A DNA stretch of 44,937 bases from Chloroflexota bacterium (lineage in GTDB: Bacteria; Chloroflexota; Anaerolineae; Aggregatilineales; Phototrophicaceae). Below the pieces are notes generated by a model. It did not search any database. It was not told where the DNA came from and was given only the letters and a program-made list of their open reading frames with translations. Position 1 is the first letter of the stretch, and every line of letters begins with the position of its first letter. This document shows positions 26,880 through 36,791 of the stretch, one piece after another. The DNA lies in contig RFIA01000221.1 in NCBI GenBank assembly GCA_003695675.1, positions 1 to 44,937 on the forward strand, in the 5' to 3' direction. Made by a program: the position numbers and the translations under genes.

Positions 26880-27575
26880 ATGTCAAATATCGATCTTGAG
26901 TACGATCTGCTCAATTACATCATTGCAAACGAATTGCGTCCTGGCGACCGTATTCCCGCTATTTCGGAATTAACCGACCCGAAACATCTTGGCATTAGCA
27001 CGAGCAAAGTCCGTGAGCAACTCGAGGTTGCGCGTGCGCTCGGCATGGTCGAAGTCCGTTCAAAAATCGGCACCCGCCTCAAAGAATATGACTTTGCCTG
27101 TGGGGTACGACTCAGTCTACTTTATGCTGTCGGGCTAGATTTCAAAAATTTCGAGATGTTTACCGCGCTGCGCAACCACATCGAAGTCGCCTTTTGGAAC
27201 GAAGCCTGCGAATTACTGACCGATGTTGAGAAAGCAGAAATGCGTCAGGCAGTTGAGGCGGCGCGGGAAAAACTCACGGCATCTCGCATTCGCATTCCGA
27301 ATATAGAACATCGAACATTTCATCTCACTGTCTTCAAGCAACTCGACAATCCATTTGTAACCGGTTTGCTCAAAGCCTATTGGGATGCTTACAATGCCGT
27401 CGAACTCAATCGTTATGCTGATTACAGCTACCTCACCGAAGTGTGGGATTATCACGAGCAAATCCTAGACGAAATTTGTATCGGGGATTATGACACGGCT
27501 AAAGCAACATTCATCAAGCATACACAATTGCTGCGCCATCAACCCATTATGAAAGATCATGAACATCAAAATTAA
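26880..27575 (+). CDS. GntR-family transcriptional regulator with FCD-like domain
   Basis: A 231-residue regulator (ATG 26880; an in-frame TTG at 26871 is possible, neither has a good ribosome site). The N-terminal winged helix has the GntR pattern: LLNYIIANELRPGDRIPAISEL, then STSKVREQLEVARALGMVEV and a GTRLKEYD wing. The helical C-terminal domain (about 85-225) has the FCD layout with RNHIEVAFWNEAC, FHLTVFKQLDNP and YHEQILDEICIGDYDTAKAT, including the Asp/His positions that usually bind a metal or carboxylate ligand. The next genes, korAB, start 116 bp on and process 2-oxoacids, so control of korAB by an organic acid is a reasonable guess. Confidence 0.82.
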   Translation: MSNIDLEYDLLNYIIANELRPGDRIPAISELTDPKHLGISTSKVREQLEVARALGMVEVRSKIGTRLKEYDFACGVRLSLLYAVGLDFKNFEMFTALRNHIEVAFWNEACELLTDVEKAEMRQAVEAAREKLTASRIRIPNIEHRTFHLTVFKQLDNPFVTGLLKAYWDAYNAVELNRYADYSYLTEVWDYHEQILDEICIGDYDTAKATFIKHTQLLRHQPIMKDHEHQN

Positions 27576-27611
27576 GTGTCCGACTAACCTGATTGAAAGG
27601 ATACAAATTAT

Positions 27612-27626
27612 TCTATTGGGAATAGA
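27612..27626. promoter_or_regulatory. Inverted repeat between GntR gene and korA
   Basis: TCTATT (27612-27617), GGG, AATAGA (27621-27626) is a perfect 6-bp inverted repeat in the 116-bp gap before korA. It is a possible regulator site; no clear promoter was seen beside it. Confidence 0.3.
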
Positions 27627-27691
27627 TCAATGATTGCACACAACAAGCTCATTTTCTGATAACAACAAACCCTGATAATAGATAAGGAGAA

Positions 27692-29551
27692 GTGCGTAAT
27701 TCACTACGCAGAGGTATGGTCGTAACACACGAACAAATCAAACCGGGTGAAATCCATGACCCGATTGTAAACGATTTCGCATTCACCGTCGCAACCAAAA
27801 ATGGTTCTGGCAGTCAAACTTCAAATCTCGTCCTCATCCGCTCACTTTTTAAAATGGGCATCCCCGTCAACGGCAAGAATCTTTTCCCATCGAATATCAA
27901 AGGCTTACCGACATGGTATACGATTCGCGTCAGCAAAGATGGTTACACAGCGCGACGTGCCACCACCGAAATTGCTATCGCGATGAACGAAGCAACAGCA
28001 CAGCAAGATATTGAAAATTTGCCGTCGGGGGGCGTTTGCATTCTGCCGCAAGAATGGAAGTGGACACACAACCGTGACGATATTGCTTATTATGAAATTC
28101 CGGTGAAAGAGACGATCAAACAATTTGATATACCGACAGAGCGGCGCGAACAAGTTGGCAACATGGTCTATGTTGGTGCAGTTGCGCAATTATTCGACAT
28201 CCCGCTCGACATCGTTCATCAGGGTTTGTTCGATCAATTTGGCGGCAAAGAAAAACCAACCAAAATGAATTACAACATCATTGAAGCAGCTTACAAATGG
28301 ACAGCCGAAAACATTCAGAAACAAGACCCTTATCACTTCGCTCCGCTTGACATGACTAACGGCAAAATATTGATTACAGGTAATGAAGCTGGTGCGCTAG
28401 GTTCGATCTTCGGTGGTGTGACAGTCGCCGCATGGTATCCAATTACCCCGTCAACGAGTTTGATTGATAGCATGTTGGATTATCGTAATCTGCGTAAAGA
28501 CCCGGAAACCGGCGAACACACGGTCGCCGTCATCCAAGCAGAAGATGAAATCGCAGCGATAGGGATGGTCGTCGGTGCAGGATGGGCCGGAGCGCGTGCT
28601 ATGACTTCGACAAGCGGCCCCGGCATCAGCCTGATGTCTGAATTCGCAGGTTTGGCATATTTCGCCGAAATCCCCGCCGTTATTTGGGACATCACCCGCG
28701 TCGGGCCGAGTACCGGTTTGCCAACGCGCACAAGCCAAGGTGATATTTTGTTCGCACATTTTCTCGGTCATGGCGACACGAAACAAGTGTGTTTGTTACC
28801 GGGTAGTGTCGCCGAATGTTTTGAATTCGGTTGGCGGGCATTCGACATCGCCGAAAAATTACAAACACCCGTCTTCGTCATCAGCGACCTTGATCTCGGC
28901 ATGAATCTATGGATGAGTGATCCATTCGAATATCCTGACGAACCATTAGATCGGGGTAAAACTCTCACAACGGAGAACTTCCAGCAATTCTATGACGAAC
29001 ACGGTGAATGGTTCCGCTTCCGCGATTATGACAATGATGGCATTCCATATCGCACGTTGCCGGGCACAGATCACCCCTTTGCCGCCTACTTCACACGCGG
29101 TACGGGACATGACGAATTCGCGGTGTATAGTGAACGCAGCGAAGATTGGGTCAAGAACATGAAGCGCCTGCGCAAAAAGCTCGAAACGGGCAAGTCGTTC
29201 TTACCGAAGCCTGTGGTCGATACAGCAGCCAGCAACACAGTCGGCATCATTTCATTTGGAACGAATGACCCAGCAGTACAGGAAGCACGCGATTGGCTAG
29301 CCAGTAAAGGCATGGGCACGAACTATTTGCGTCTACGCGCCCTGCCAGTAACGGGCGAAGTGCTCGACTTCGTGCGCAATCATGAGCGTGTTTATGTCAT
29401 CGAAAATAATTTCGATGGACAACTGCATCAAATTCTACGGATGGAAATTCCAGAAGACACAAGGCACCTGAAATCATTGGCGCTCGGCGACGGTCTGCCG
29501 ATGACACCAAACTGGATTTATGACAACATTTTAGAACAGGAGCGTCAATAA
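27692..29551 (+). CDS. korA: 2-oxoacid:ferredoxin oxidoreductase, fused gamma/alpha subunit
   Basis: A protein of up to 619 residues. The first about 200 residues are the gamma domain (FTVATKNGSGSQTSNLVLIRSLFKMG), followed by the alpha (pyrimidine-binding) domain starting at GNEAGALGSIFGGVTVAAWYPITPST, with QAEDEIAAIGMVVGAGWAGARAMTSTSGPG, and a third domain from about 520 (TVGIISFGTNDPAVQEA). It pairs with the thiamine-diphosphate subunit that follows and oxidises a 2-oxoacid, probably 2-oxoglutarate, reducing ferredoxin. The start is uncertain: GTG 27692 is only 2 nt after AGGAG, ATG 27716 is directly behind GAGG. There are no ferredoxin-type Cys clusters in this subunit. Confidence 0.9.
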   Translation: MRNSLRRGMVVTHEQIKPGEIHDPIVNDFAFTVATKNGSGSQTSNLVLIRSLFKMGIPVNGKNLFPSNIKGLPTWYTIRVSKDGYTARRATTEIAIAMNEATAQQDIENLPSGGVCILPQEWKWTHNRDDIAYYEIPVKETIKQFDIPTERREQVGNMVYVGAVAQLFDIPLDIVHQGLFDQFGGKEKPTKMNYNIIEAAYKWTAENIQKQDPYHFAPLDMTNGKILITGNEAGALGSIFGGVTVAAWYPITPSTSLIDSMLDYRNLRKDPETGEHTVAVIQAEDEIAAIGMVVGAGWAGARAMTSTSGPGISLMSEFAGLAYFAEIPAVIWDITRVGPSTGLPTRTSQGDILFAHFLGHGDTKQVCLLPGSVAECFEFGWRAFDIAEKLQTPVFVISDLDLGMNLWMSDPFEYPDEPLDRGKTLTTENFQQFYDEHGEWFRFRDYDNDGIPYRTLPGTDHPFAAYFTRGTGHDEFAVYSERSEDWVKNMKRLRKKLETGKSFLPKPVVDTAASNTVGIISFGTNDPAVQEARDWLASKGMGTNYLRLRALPVTGEVLDFVRNHERVYVIENNFDGQLHQILRMEIPEDTRHLKSLALGDGLPMTPNWIYDNILEQERQ

Positions 29552-30570
29552 TGGCTCGCACAAATGTCATTGGACTAGAACGTTCAGATTACAAAGGCCG
29601 ACCGAGCACACTATGTCCTGGCTGTGGTCACGACTCAATCTCGAATCAAATTATCAGCATGGCGTTTGATCTCGGAATCGAACGGCATCGCATCATCAAG
29701 TTAAGTGGCATCGGTTGCTCAAGCAAAACCCCGGCTTATTTTCTTGGCGGTTCGCACGGTTTCAACGCAATTCACGGGCGGATGCCGTCGGTCGCGACTG
29801 GCGCATTGATTGCCAACCGCGAATTACGCGCCATCGCCGTGAGTGGTGATGGCGACACAGGCAGTATCGGTTTGGGTCAATTTAAGCACTTGATACGTCG
29901 CAACATACCCATAGTGTATATCATCGAGAATAATGGCGTCTACGGCCTCACGAAGGGACAATTCTCCGCCACTGCCGACGAGGGGCAAAATCTCAAATAT
30001 TATGGCAAGAATGAACTGCCACCGATTGATCTCGCGCTTGAGGCCGTTGCTGGTGGATGTACATTTGTCGCCCGCAGTTTCTCTGGCGACGCGAAACAAG
30101 TACAAGCATTGCTCAAAGCGGCCATCAATCATCATGGCACGGCTGTGCTCGACATCATCAGCCCATGTGTAACGTTCAATAATGCCGAGACTTCAACGAA
30201 GAGTTATCCGTATGGCAAAGAACATGAAGAACCTCTACACGACATTCACTTCATCATGCCCCAAGAAGAAATCACAGTCGATTATGAAGAAGGTGAAACC
30301 ATCACGGTTGACTTGCACGACGGCTCCCACATTCAACTCAAGAAGCTCGAACGCGATTATGACCCGCGCAATCGTGAGAGCGCAATCATCTTACTCGAAC
30401 AAGCACAACGTGAACATCTATTTTTGACAGGGCTGCTCTATTACGAGGAGCCACGGCCGACTCTCGTTGAAACGGAGCACCTGAGCAAAACACCGCTTAT
30501 CACCCTCGATGAGACGCAATTACGACCATCGGCAGATGTTTTGACTGAAGTCATGAATCGCTACAAGTAA
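29551..30570 (+). CDS. korB: 2-oxoacid:ferredoxin oxidoreductase, beta (ThDP) subunit
   Basis: A 339-residue protein whose ATG shares one base with the korA stop (TAATG). It has CPGCGHDS (Cys22, Cys25), the thiamine-diphosphate/Mg motif GDGDTGSIGLGQFKHLIRRN and ENNGVYGLTKGQFS, as in KorB/OorB. With KorA it forms the enzyme that converts 2-oxoglutarate and CoA to succinyl-CoA; together with aconitase it would run a ferredoxin-linked TCA cycle. Pyruvate as substrate cannot be excluded. A terminator follows. Confidence 0.93.
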   Translation: MARTNVIGLERSDYKGRPSTLCPGCGHDSISNQIISMAFDLGIERHRIIKLSGIGCSSKTPAYFLGGSHGFNAIHGRMPSVATGALIANRELRAIAVSGDGDTGSIGLGQFKHLIRRNIPIVYIIENNGVYGLTKGQFSATADEGQNLKYYGKNELPPIDLALEAVAGGCTFVARSFSGDAKQVQALLKAAINHHGTAVLDIISPCVTFNNAETSTKSYPYGKEHEEPLHDIHFIMPQEEITVDYEEGETITVDLHDGSHIQLKKLERDYDPRNRESAIILLEQAQREHLFLTGLLYYEEPRPTLVETEHLSKTPLITLDETQLRPSADVLTEVMNRYK

Positions 30571-30601
30571 CAACATAACAACATCTAATTCAGACGAATG
30601 C

Positions 30602-30637
30602 AACGGCGTATTGTTATGAGATACGCCGTTTTAATTT
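30602..30637 (+). terminator. Intrinsic terminator after korB
   Basis: AACGGCGTAT (30602-30611) and ATACGCCGTT (30621-30630) form a perfect 10-bp stem with a 9-base loop, followed by TTAATTT. It lies 31 bp after the korB stop. Confidence 0.85.
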
Positions 30638-30749
30638 GCAAACTTCACTTGCACAAGAATTAACCTGCGCATTCACAATAATCATATTACAATAAACAGA
30701 AGTTGCGCCTTACTTTTGCGCGAATCTTCGCCGTCAAGGAGACGCTTTA

Positions 30750-33656
30750 ATGACAGAATTTTATCAGCTTGATGTGGCTGATGTCTTATCACAATTAGAA
30801 ACTGATGCCAAAACGGGACTCTCTCCTGCTGATGTAATCAAGCGGCAAGCGCAATACGGCAAAAATAAACTTCCGGTTGCTGCTGGGACGAATTGGATTG
30901 CACTTATTGTCAATCAATTCACCGATTTGATGGTCATCATTTTGATCATTGCGGCCATCGTTTCATTCTTTCTCGGCGACAGCAAAGACGTCGTCATCAT
31001 TCTTGCGATTGTTATCTTGAATGCGATTCTTGGGGCCTATCAAGAATTTCGCGCCGAGCAAGCACTGGCCGCACTCAGTGCGATGCAAGTGCCAGTTGTC
31101 CGCGTCCGTCGCGGGGGCGAGGTGCGTGAAATCAGCGCAGAAGACCTCGTGCCCGGCGATATCGTTGTACTTGGCGAGGGCGACAGCATCCCCGCCGACG
31201 GTCGTCTCATTGAAAGCGTCAATCTACAAATTGAAGAGGCCGCTCTCACCGGTGAATCGCAACCCGTCAGCAAAAACACAGCAAAGTTACCGGCAGACGA
31301 AGATGTCGCAGTCGGCGACCGCAGCAACATGGTCTTCATGGGCACAGCTGTCAATTATGGACGCGGCGAATTCGTCGTCACTGCAACCGGGTTGAAAACA
31401 GAACTTGGCAATATCGCCGCGTTGTTGATGCAAGTCGAAAAAAGCGAAACGCCGTTGCAACGACGCATCAATCAATTAGGACAAATACTCGCTGTCGGTG
31501 CGGGGATAATCGTCGCCCTCGTTTTCATCGCTGGTGTGCTACGCGGCATCCCGGTGCCCGATATGTTCTTAATTTCAATCAGTCTCGCCGTCGCCGCCAT
31601 TCCAGAAGGTCTACCTGCGTTGATTACAATCGGCCTCTCACTCGGCGCGGGGCGCATGATTAAACGCAATGTACTCATTCGCCGTTTACCGGCTGTTGAA
31701 ACGCTCGGCTCAGTCACCACGATTTGCTCCGACAAAACCGGCACACTCACCAAAAACGAAATGACCGTTACTCGTATCGTCATACCGGGATACCCACACA
31801 TTGATGTCAGCGGTATCGGGTATCAGCCAGTGGGCGAATTCCATGAAAACGGTACAAAAATCGACCCTGACAACAATGTGGCCGTCAAGCGATTTCTCAA
31901 AGCGGCTTTGCTTGCAACCGATGCACATCTGCAAAAGTCGGATGCAAATGGCAATTTCAGTATTCTCGGCGACACAACCGAAGGCGCACTCATCGTCGCT
32001 GCACGCAAAGCCGGATGGTCGAGAGAAGAAGCCGAAGTAAGTATGCCACGTGTCTCCGAACTACCGTTCAGTAGCGAACGCAAAGCCATGACAACCATTC
32101 ATAATAGCGATAGCGACGAAGCAAAAATACTATTCTTCAAGCACCCAGTTGTTGCCATCACAAAAGGCGCCCCCGACCGCTTGATTGAGTGGTCAACATA
32201 CGAGCTGACTCCTAACGGTGACATACCATTAACCGACGAGAGGCGGCAGGAATGGATTGCCCAAGTGGATGAACTCGCGAAAGATGGCTTGCGTGTACTC
32301 GGCCTTGCCTATCGTCCGCTTGATAAAACGCCTAATGAGATCTCGCCTGAAATCGAACGCGATTTGCATCTGTTGGGATTAGTCGGCATTCTCGACCCCG
32401 CACGACCTGAAGCACGAGCCGCCGTACAAACAGCCCGTGAGGCAGGTATCCGTACTGTGATGATTACCGGAGACCACGCCCTCACCGCGGAAACTATCGC
32501 CCGTGACCTCGGCATTCTCGAAGCAGACAAGCACGCCGTCACCGGCACACAACTCGACAAAATGACTGCCGCTGAATTCGCTGAGGCCGCTCGCACCGTC
32601 AACACATTCGCTCGTGTGTCGCCACAACATAAATTACAACTTGTTCGCGAATTACAAAAGCAAAATCAAATCGTCGCTATGACGGGCGATGGTGTCAATG
32701 ACGCCCCGGCGCTCAAGCAGGCAGACATCGGCGTGGCAATGGGTATCACCGGTACTGACGTCAGCAAAGGCGCAGCCGAGATGATACTCGTCGATGATAA
32801 CTTCAAGTCAATCGTCGCAGCTGTCGAAGAAGGGCGCGTCATCTACGACAACATCCGCAAATTCATTCGCTATTTGATGAGTTCCAACATTGGCGAAATT
32901 CTGGTGATATTCGTGGCATTGCTCATCGGCCTCAAAGTGCCGCTGCTTGCTATTCATGTGTTGTGGATTAATCTAGTGACTGATGGTCTTCCTGCCATCG
33001 CTCTCGGCTTTGAACCGGCAGAAGAAGGCGTGATGAAACGAAAACCACGTCCACCGCAAGAAAGTATCTTCGCCGGGGGGATGGTTCGACATATTATATA
33101 TGTCGCGATTTTACTGGCTGGGTTGTCGTTGGTCACATACTTTTACGGCTTCACTGAACATGGTATGAAACCCTTCAGCGACACACTCAATCTTGAAACA
33201 TTCACAGCAGAGGAATTAGCGGAGCTTGTCGATGAAGAGTTTATCCCCACAAATTGGGATAGCATGAGTATTGAAGAACGCATAGAGCTTCTGCTTGAAG
33301 AAAACGGTGGCGCAGGTTTAGAGGAAGAAGGCCAAGAAAACATCATCTCGCAAGCGATACGCACACCGCGCAGCCTCGCCTTCACAATACTCGCGCTCGG
33401 CCAAATTTTTCACGTCGCGGCGATTCATGCTGGGCAAGAATCATTCTTCAAGAATCGTTTCCGAAGAAATCGCATCTTGCTCATAGCATTCATATCGACC
33501 ATCACATTGCAACTCTCGGTTGTTTATGTACCGTTCATGCGAACCGTCTTTGAAACCCGCGCTCTCAGCGTAACCGAACTTATCGTTGTCTTTGCCGGAG
33601 CCATCGCCGTATTGCTCGCGGTCGAAGCCGAAAAATATTTCTTCAGTTACAAATAA
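30750..33656 (+). CDS. P-type cation-transporting ATPase (Ca2+/PMR1-like)
   Basis: A 968-residue P2-type ATPase. The phosphorylated residue is Asp328 in CSDKTGTLTKNE; TGES (actuator), KGAPDRL (nucleotide domain) and MTGDGVNDAPALKQADIGVAMG (hinge) are all present. N-terminal cation_ATPase_N (about 1-70) and a C-terminal block of six membrane spans complete the SERCA/PMR1 pattern. Transmembrane helix 4 has AAIPEGLPALI, typical of Ca2+ or Mn2+ export rather than Na+/K+ exchange. An acidic insertion of about 60 residues (Glu-rich, about residues 825-870) lies in the last membrane half and is unusual. AAGGAGA precedes ATG 30750. Confidence 0.93.
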   Translation: MTEFYQLDVADVLSQLETDAKTGLSPADVIKRQAQYGKNKLPVAAGTNWIALIVNQFTDLMVIILIIAAIVSFFLGDSKDVVIILAIVILNAILGAYQEFRAEQALAALSAMQVPVVRVRRGGEVREISAEDLVPGDIVVLGEGDSIPADGRLIESVNLQIEEAALTGESQPVSKNTAKLPADEDVAVGDRSNMVFMGTAVNYGRGEFVVTATGLKTELGNIAALLMQVEKSETPLQRRINQLGQILAVGAGIIVALVFIAGVLRGIPVPDMFLISISLAVAAIPEGLPALITIGLSLGAGRMIKRNVLIRRLPAVETLGSVTTICSDKTGTLTKNEMTVTRIVIPGYPHIDVSGIGYQPVGEFHENGTKIDPDNNVAVKRFLKAALLATDAHLQKSDANGNFSILGDTTEGALIVAARKAGWSREEAEVSMPRVSELPFSSERKAMTTIHNSDSDEAKILFFKHPVVAITKGAPDRLIEWSTYELTPNGDIPLTDERRQEWIAQVDELAKDGLRVLGLAYRPLDKTPNEISPEIERDLHLLGLVGILDPARPEARAAVQTAREAGIRTVMITGDHALTAETIARDLGILEADKHAVTGTQLDKMTAAEFAEAARTVNTFARVSPQHKLQLVRELQKQNQIVAMTGDGVNDAPALKQADIGVAMGITGTDVSKGAAEMILVDDNFKSIVAAVEEGRVIYDNIRKFIRYLMSSNIGEILVIFVALLIGLKVPLLAIHVLWINLVTDGLPAIALGFEPAEEGVMKRKPRPPQESIFAGGMVRHIIYVAILLAGLSLVTYFYGFTEHGMKPFSDTLNLETFTAEELAELVDEEFIPTNWDSMSIEERIELLLEENGGAGLEEEGQENIISQAIRTPRSLAFTILALGQIFHVAAIHAGQESFFKNRFRRNRILLIAFISTITLQLSVVYVPFMRTVFETRALSVTELIVVFAGAIAVLLAVEAEKYFFSYK

Positions 33657-33683
33657 AAAGGCGCAGGTGATATTACCCGCGCC
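33651..33683 (-). terminator. Terminator of the ATP sulfurylase gene
   Basis: GGCGC-A-GGT (33660-33668) and ACC-C-GCGCC (33675-33683) form a stem with one mismatch. On the minus strand the hairpin runs into TTTTTATTT (33659-33651), so it stops sat transcripts 26 bp after the stop codon. The T tract reaches into the last codons of the ATPase gene. Confidence 0.75.
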
Positions 33684-33708
33684 ATTCAACCCGAACAACA
33701 ACGCACTG

Positions 33709-34887
33709 TTATTGCTGTTGCAGCTGCTGCACACCACGCATCAAGACTTTGCTGACTTCTGGCCGGGTAAACTCTGTCGGCAACATTTCACCCGCCGAAA
33801 GTTTCTCACGCACCTGTGTACCGCTCAGATGCAACCAACTTTCTTTCCCGTGCGGGCATGTCTTCGCCGTGACGATGTGACCACAATCCCGGCAGTAGAA
33901 AGCGTGTTCAAACATCAACGGCGTAATACCTATCTCGGCTGGGTCGAACTCATCAAAAATCAATTGCGCATCATACGTGCCGTAATAGCCACCCACACCG
34001 GCGTGGTCACGACCGACGATAAAATGTGTACAACCGTAATTCTTGCGGGCAATCGCATGGAAAATCGCTTCACGCGGCCCGGCATAACGCATCGCCGCCG
34101 GGAAAGCCGTCAACAATACCCTGTCTTTAGGATAATAATGTTCAAGCACCACCTTGTAACTTTCAATGCGGACGTCCGCAGGGATGTCATCCGATTTTGT
34201 CGCACCAACTAACGGATGCAACATCAAACCATCGACGATTTCCATCGCCGCCTTTTGCAGGTATTCATGTGCGCGGTGAATTGGATTGCGGGTTTGAAAT
34301 GCCACCACACGTCGCCAACCGCGCTCTGAGAAAATGGCGCGAGTTTGTTCGGGTGTACGATAAATATCTGGAAATTCGGGATGCGGGTGTTCAAGCAACC
34401 ACACATCGCCGGCCAAGTAAACATCACCATACGCATACAACCGCGCCACACCGGGATGCGCATCTTCAACGGTACGGTAAATTTTTTCAGCCTCAACCGT
34501 CTTGTCGTAAGTGAATTTCTCACTCAATTCAAGCAGACCGACAACATCCCCCGTCGCGTTCACTAATGCAACATCACGGCCAATGGTCAACGAATCGGCG
34601 GTTTCACTATCGACCGGCAATGTCACTGGAATCGTCCACGGCAAACCATTCTTGAGGCGCATATCATGCACGACAGAATGATAATCTTCGCTGTTCATAA
34701 AGCCGGTCAACGGGCTGAAAACACCGGTCGCAATTAATTCGAGGTCAGACAATGACACATCCGACAGGCGAACGTGCGGTGCAGCTTGCGCACGTTCGAG
34801 TTTCTCGGCGTCGTCAAGCGCCATACGATTGACTAATGTTCCACCATGCGGCGCAATCAAGCGCACGCTTTTACCATTCAATGTCAT
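33709..34887 (-). CDS. sat: Sulfate adenylyltransferase (ATP sulfurylase)
   Basis: A 392-residue homo-oligomeric ATP sulfurylase (Sat type, not CysN/D). Motifs: [12 protein letters not shown] (about 198-209) with the HxxH of the nucleotidyltransferase fold, [16 protein letters not shown], and [19 protein letters not shown]-terminal [16 protein letters not shown] segment has two Cys and two His that probably bind zinc, as in many prokaryotic Sat proteins. I prefer the ATG at 34887 (CTCC/GGAG at 34901-34898, 10 nt away) to the TTG at 34893. It makes adenosine phosphosulfate for assimilation, or works in reverse in sulfur oxidation; no APS kinase or reductase is in the window. Confidence 0.95.
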   Translation of the reverse strand: MTLNGKSVRLIAPHGGTLVNRMALDDAEKLERAQAAPHVRLSDVSLSDLELIATGVFSPLTGFMNSEDYHSVVHDMRLKNGLPWTIPVTLPVDSETADSLTIGRDVALVNATGDVVGLLELSEKFTYDKTVEAEKIYRTVEDAHPGVARLYAYGDVYLAGDVWLLEHPHPEFPDIYRTPEQTRAIFSERGWRRVVAFQTRNPIHRAHEYLQKAAMEIVDGLMLHPLVGATKSDDIPADVRIESYKVVLEHYYPKDRVLLTAFPAAMRYAGPREAIFHAIARKNYGCTHFIVGRDHAGVGGYYGTYDAQLIFDEFDPAEIGITPLMFEHAFYCRDCGHIVTAKTCPHGKESWLHLSGTQVREKLSAGEMLPTEFTRPEVSKVLMRGVQQLQQQ

Positions 34888-34965
34888 GTTCAATTATCTC
34901 CTGCGCAAAATTGGATGCAAAACCGAGCCATTGTACCATATTTCACAGACATTACACGAGAGACG

Positions 34966-35868
34966 TTAGATGATGCGCTGCCCAAAAAGACTCGCAATCA
35001 TATCAACCGCGACTTCTGCCGTGTGATTGTGCTCATCGAGAATTGGATTAACTTCGACGACATCAAGCGATTGTACACGGCCATCATCGGCCAGCATTTC
35101 CATGAGCAAATGCGCCTCGCGATAACTCAGGCCACCCGGCACAGGCGTCCCGACTCCACCGGCGACAGACGGGTCAAGCGAGTCCATATCGAAGCTGACG
35201 TGAATAACATCGACATCACCGAGATAATTGAGCGCATCTTGCACTATAGCAGCCATGCCGTGCTCATCAATATCGCGCATTGTCTGCACTTTGATGCCGC
35301 TTTCGCGTAAAGCAACACGCTCTTCAGAATCGAGATCACGAATGCCAATCATGACAATCTGTTCGGTTTGCAAATGGTGTTTGCCAATGTGCAACACATC
35401 CGGCCCAAGCCCCATCAAAGAACTAACAACCATGCCATGCACATTACCCGTGGGCGATGTCTGCGGGGTATTGAAATCAGCATGGGTATCAACCCAGATG
35501 ATACCGACTTTTTGTGGACGTTCAAGGATCGCAGCAATGGTGCCGATAGCGATGCTGTGGTCGCCACCGAGAAAAATCGCGCGTTCGTCAACTTCAATAC
35601 AATGCGCTGCGGTTTCATAGATATGCTGGCACACTTCAGCAATGACATTCAAGTGATGGGCTTGTCCGTTTGCAAGCGGTATCTTATCGATTTCCTCCAC
35701 TACAGGCACCGTCAGGTTGCCGCTATCAATGACTTGACATCCCAATCGTTGCAAACGACTTTGTAACCCAGCATAACGAATCGCGCTGGGTCCCATATCG
35801 ACCCCACGTCGATTTTGTCCCAAATCCATGGGAATACCATAAATTTTAATTTGTTGTGTCGTCATCAT
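34966..35868 (-). CDS. rocF: Arginase (ureohydrolase family)
   Basis: A 300-residue manganese enzyme that splits arginine into ornithine and urea. Metal ligands are His104 in GGDHSIAIG, Asp127, His129 and Asp131 in WVDTHADFN, and Asp227 and Asp229 in SFDMDSLDP. The substrate loop TSPTGNVHGM is that of true arginases rather than agmatinases. The frame is open from 35895; the ATG at 35868 is preferred because GGGAG (35882-35878) lies 9 nt upstream, and it overlaps the hydrolase gene by 23 bp. It is last in the nusB-tat operon. An ornithine-cyclodeaminase-family gene 8 kb away may use its product. Confidence 0.93.
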   Translation of the reverse strand: MMTTQQIKIYGIPMDLGQNRRGVDMGPSAIRYAGLQSRLQRLGCQVIDSGNLTVPVVEEIDKIPLANGQAHHLNVIAEVCQHIYETAAHCIEVDERAIFLGGDHSIAIGTIAAILERPQKVGIIWVDTHADFNTPQTSPTGNVHGMVVSSLMGLGPDVLHIGKHHLQTEQIVMIGIRDLDSEERVALRESGIKVQTMRDIDEHGMAAIVQDALNYLGDVDVIHVSFDMDSLDPSVAGGVGTPVPGGLSYREAHLLMEMLADDGRVQSLDVVEVNPILDEHNHTAEVAVDMIASLFGQRII

Positions 35869-36769
35869 CACCAACATCTCCCAACAACGCCGCACGATGA
35901 AACCTCACAGCGCGTTGTGCAAATTCTTCGCGGGCGACGAGCAGATATTCGCCATGCCCCGCCTCATCGACAATCCATAAATCCGTGTTACCGCCAACTT
36001 CTTCAGAACGCGCCAACATCTGACGAGCACCAGCTAATGACGATTCACGATTGCCATAAATCAGTAATAACGGGCGCGGCGCAATCTCATCAAGCGCATT
36101 TATTGGACTCAAGTGGGTAATGCTTTCGCCAACACGAATGCGATAAGCAAGGCTGGCACCAAATGAAAATAATTGCGGCAAATAAATATCGAGGTTTTCC
36201 GGTTGCACGAGCGCATTAAAATCGTGATAGCCCCCTATCGCCGTGACCGAGCGAATTTCAGGGATGCGCCCCGCTGCCATCATACTCGTGGCCCCGGCGG
36301 ACGAAAAACCGTGCAAACCAATTCGCATCGGGTCTACATCGTCGCGTGTTCGCAAATAGGCATAAGCCGCTTCGACATCATCGACTTCTTTATATCCAAG
36401 CGAATGCGACTTGGCACCAGCACACGTCCGTGCGTCAAATGTCAAGACATTAAAACCGGCCTGATTGTAAATATTACCATAGTCGAGATGAGAACCTTTA
36501 TCCGAGTGCATGGCCGGGACAATGATAATCGTCGCGTCTTCATCACCCGGAATAAAATAGCCTTCGATTTCCAAATTGTCAGTTGTCGGAAAGGTGACGG
36601 TTTCATACGCAGGATTAAACCAGCTAGGGTCAGCACTACGATTGCAACCCGACCGTGTGAGGAATAGCATCAATGATGCGCCAAGTAAAAATGGAATCAA
36701 TATGACAACAAAAATCAGCGCTACTAGAAACAAACGAAGCAGCTTGAACCAGTAGCGTCGATTGCGCAT
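35846..36769 (-). CDS. Membrane-anchored alpha/beta hydrolase
   Basis: A 307-residue protein when started at the ATG at 36769 (MRNRRYWFKLL), which sets a basic N-terminus before a membrane span (about 9-36) with a possible lipid Cys further on. The body is an alpha/beta hydrolase: nucleophile in GLHGFSSAGAT, the acid region in LLLIYGNRESS and the catalytic His in DEAGHGEYL. Proteins of this layout are esterases or peptidases of unknown substrate acting at the outer membrane face. There is no ribosome site, so translation may depend on tatC 22 bp upstream. Confidence 0.78.
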   Translation of the reverse strand: MRNRRYWFKLLRLFLVALIFVVILIPFLLGASLMLFLTRSGCNRSADPSWFNPAYETVTFPTTDNLEIEGYFIPGDEDATIIIVPAMHSDKGSHLDYGNIYNQAGFNVLTFDARTCAGAKSHSLGYKEVDDVEAAYAYLRTRDDVDPMRIGLHGFSSAGATSMMAAGRIPEIRSVTAIGGYHDFNALVQPENLDIYLPQLFSFGASLAYRIRVGESITHLSPINALDEIAPRPLLLIYGNRESSLAGARQMLARSEEVGGNTDLWIVDEAGHGEYLLVAREEFAQRAVRFHRAALLGDVGDDDDTTN

Positions 36770-36791
36770 TTCGTCGTGGCTTAATCTACAC

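Noticed and set aside
33586-34212. 208-residue plus-strand frame over the ATPase end and ATP sulfurylase
   Set aside because: Overlaps two well-supported genes and shows no domain pattern.
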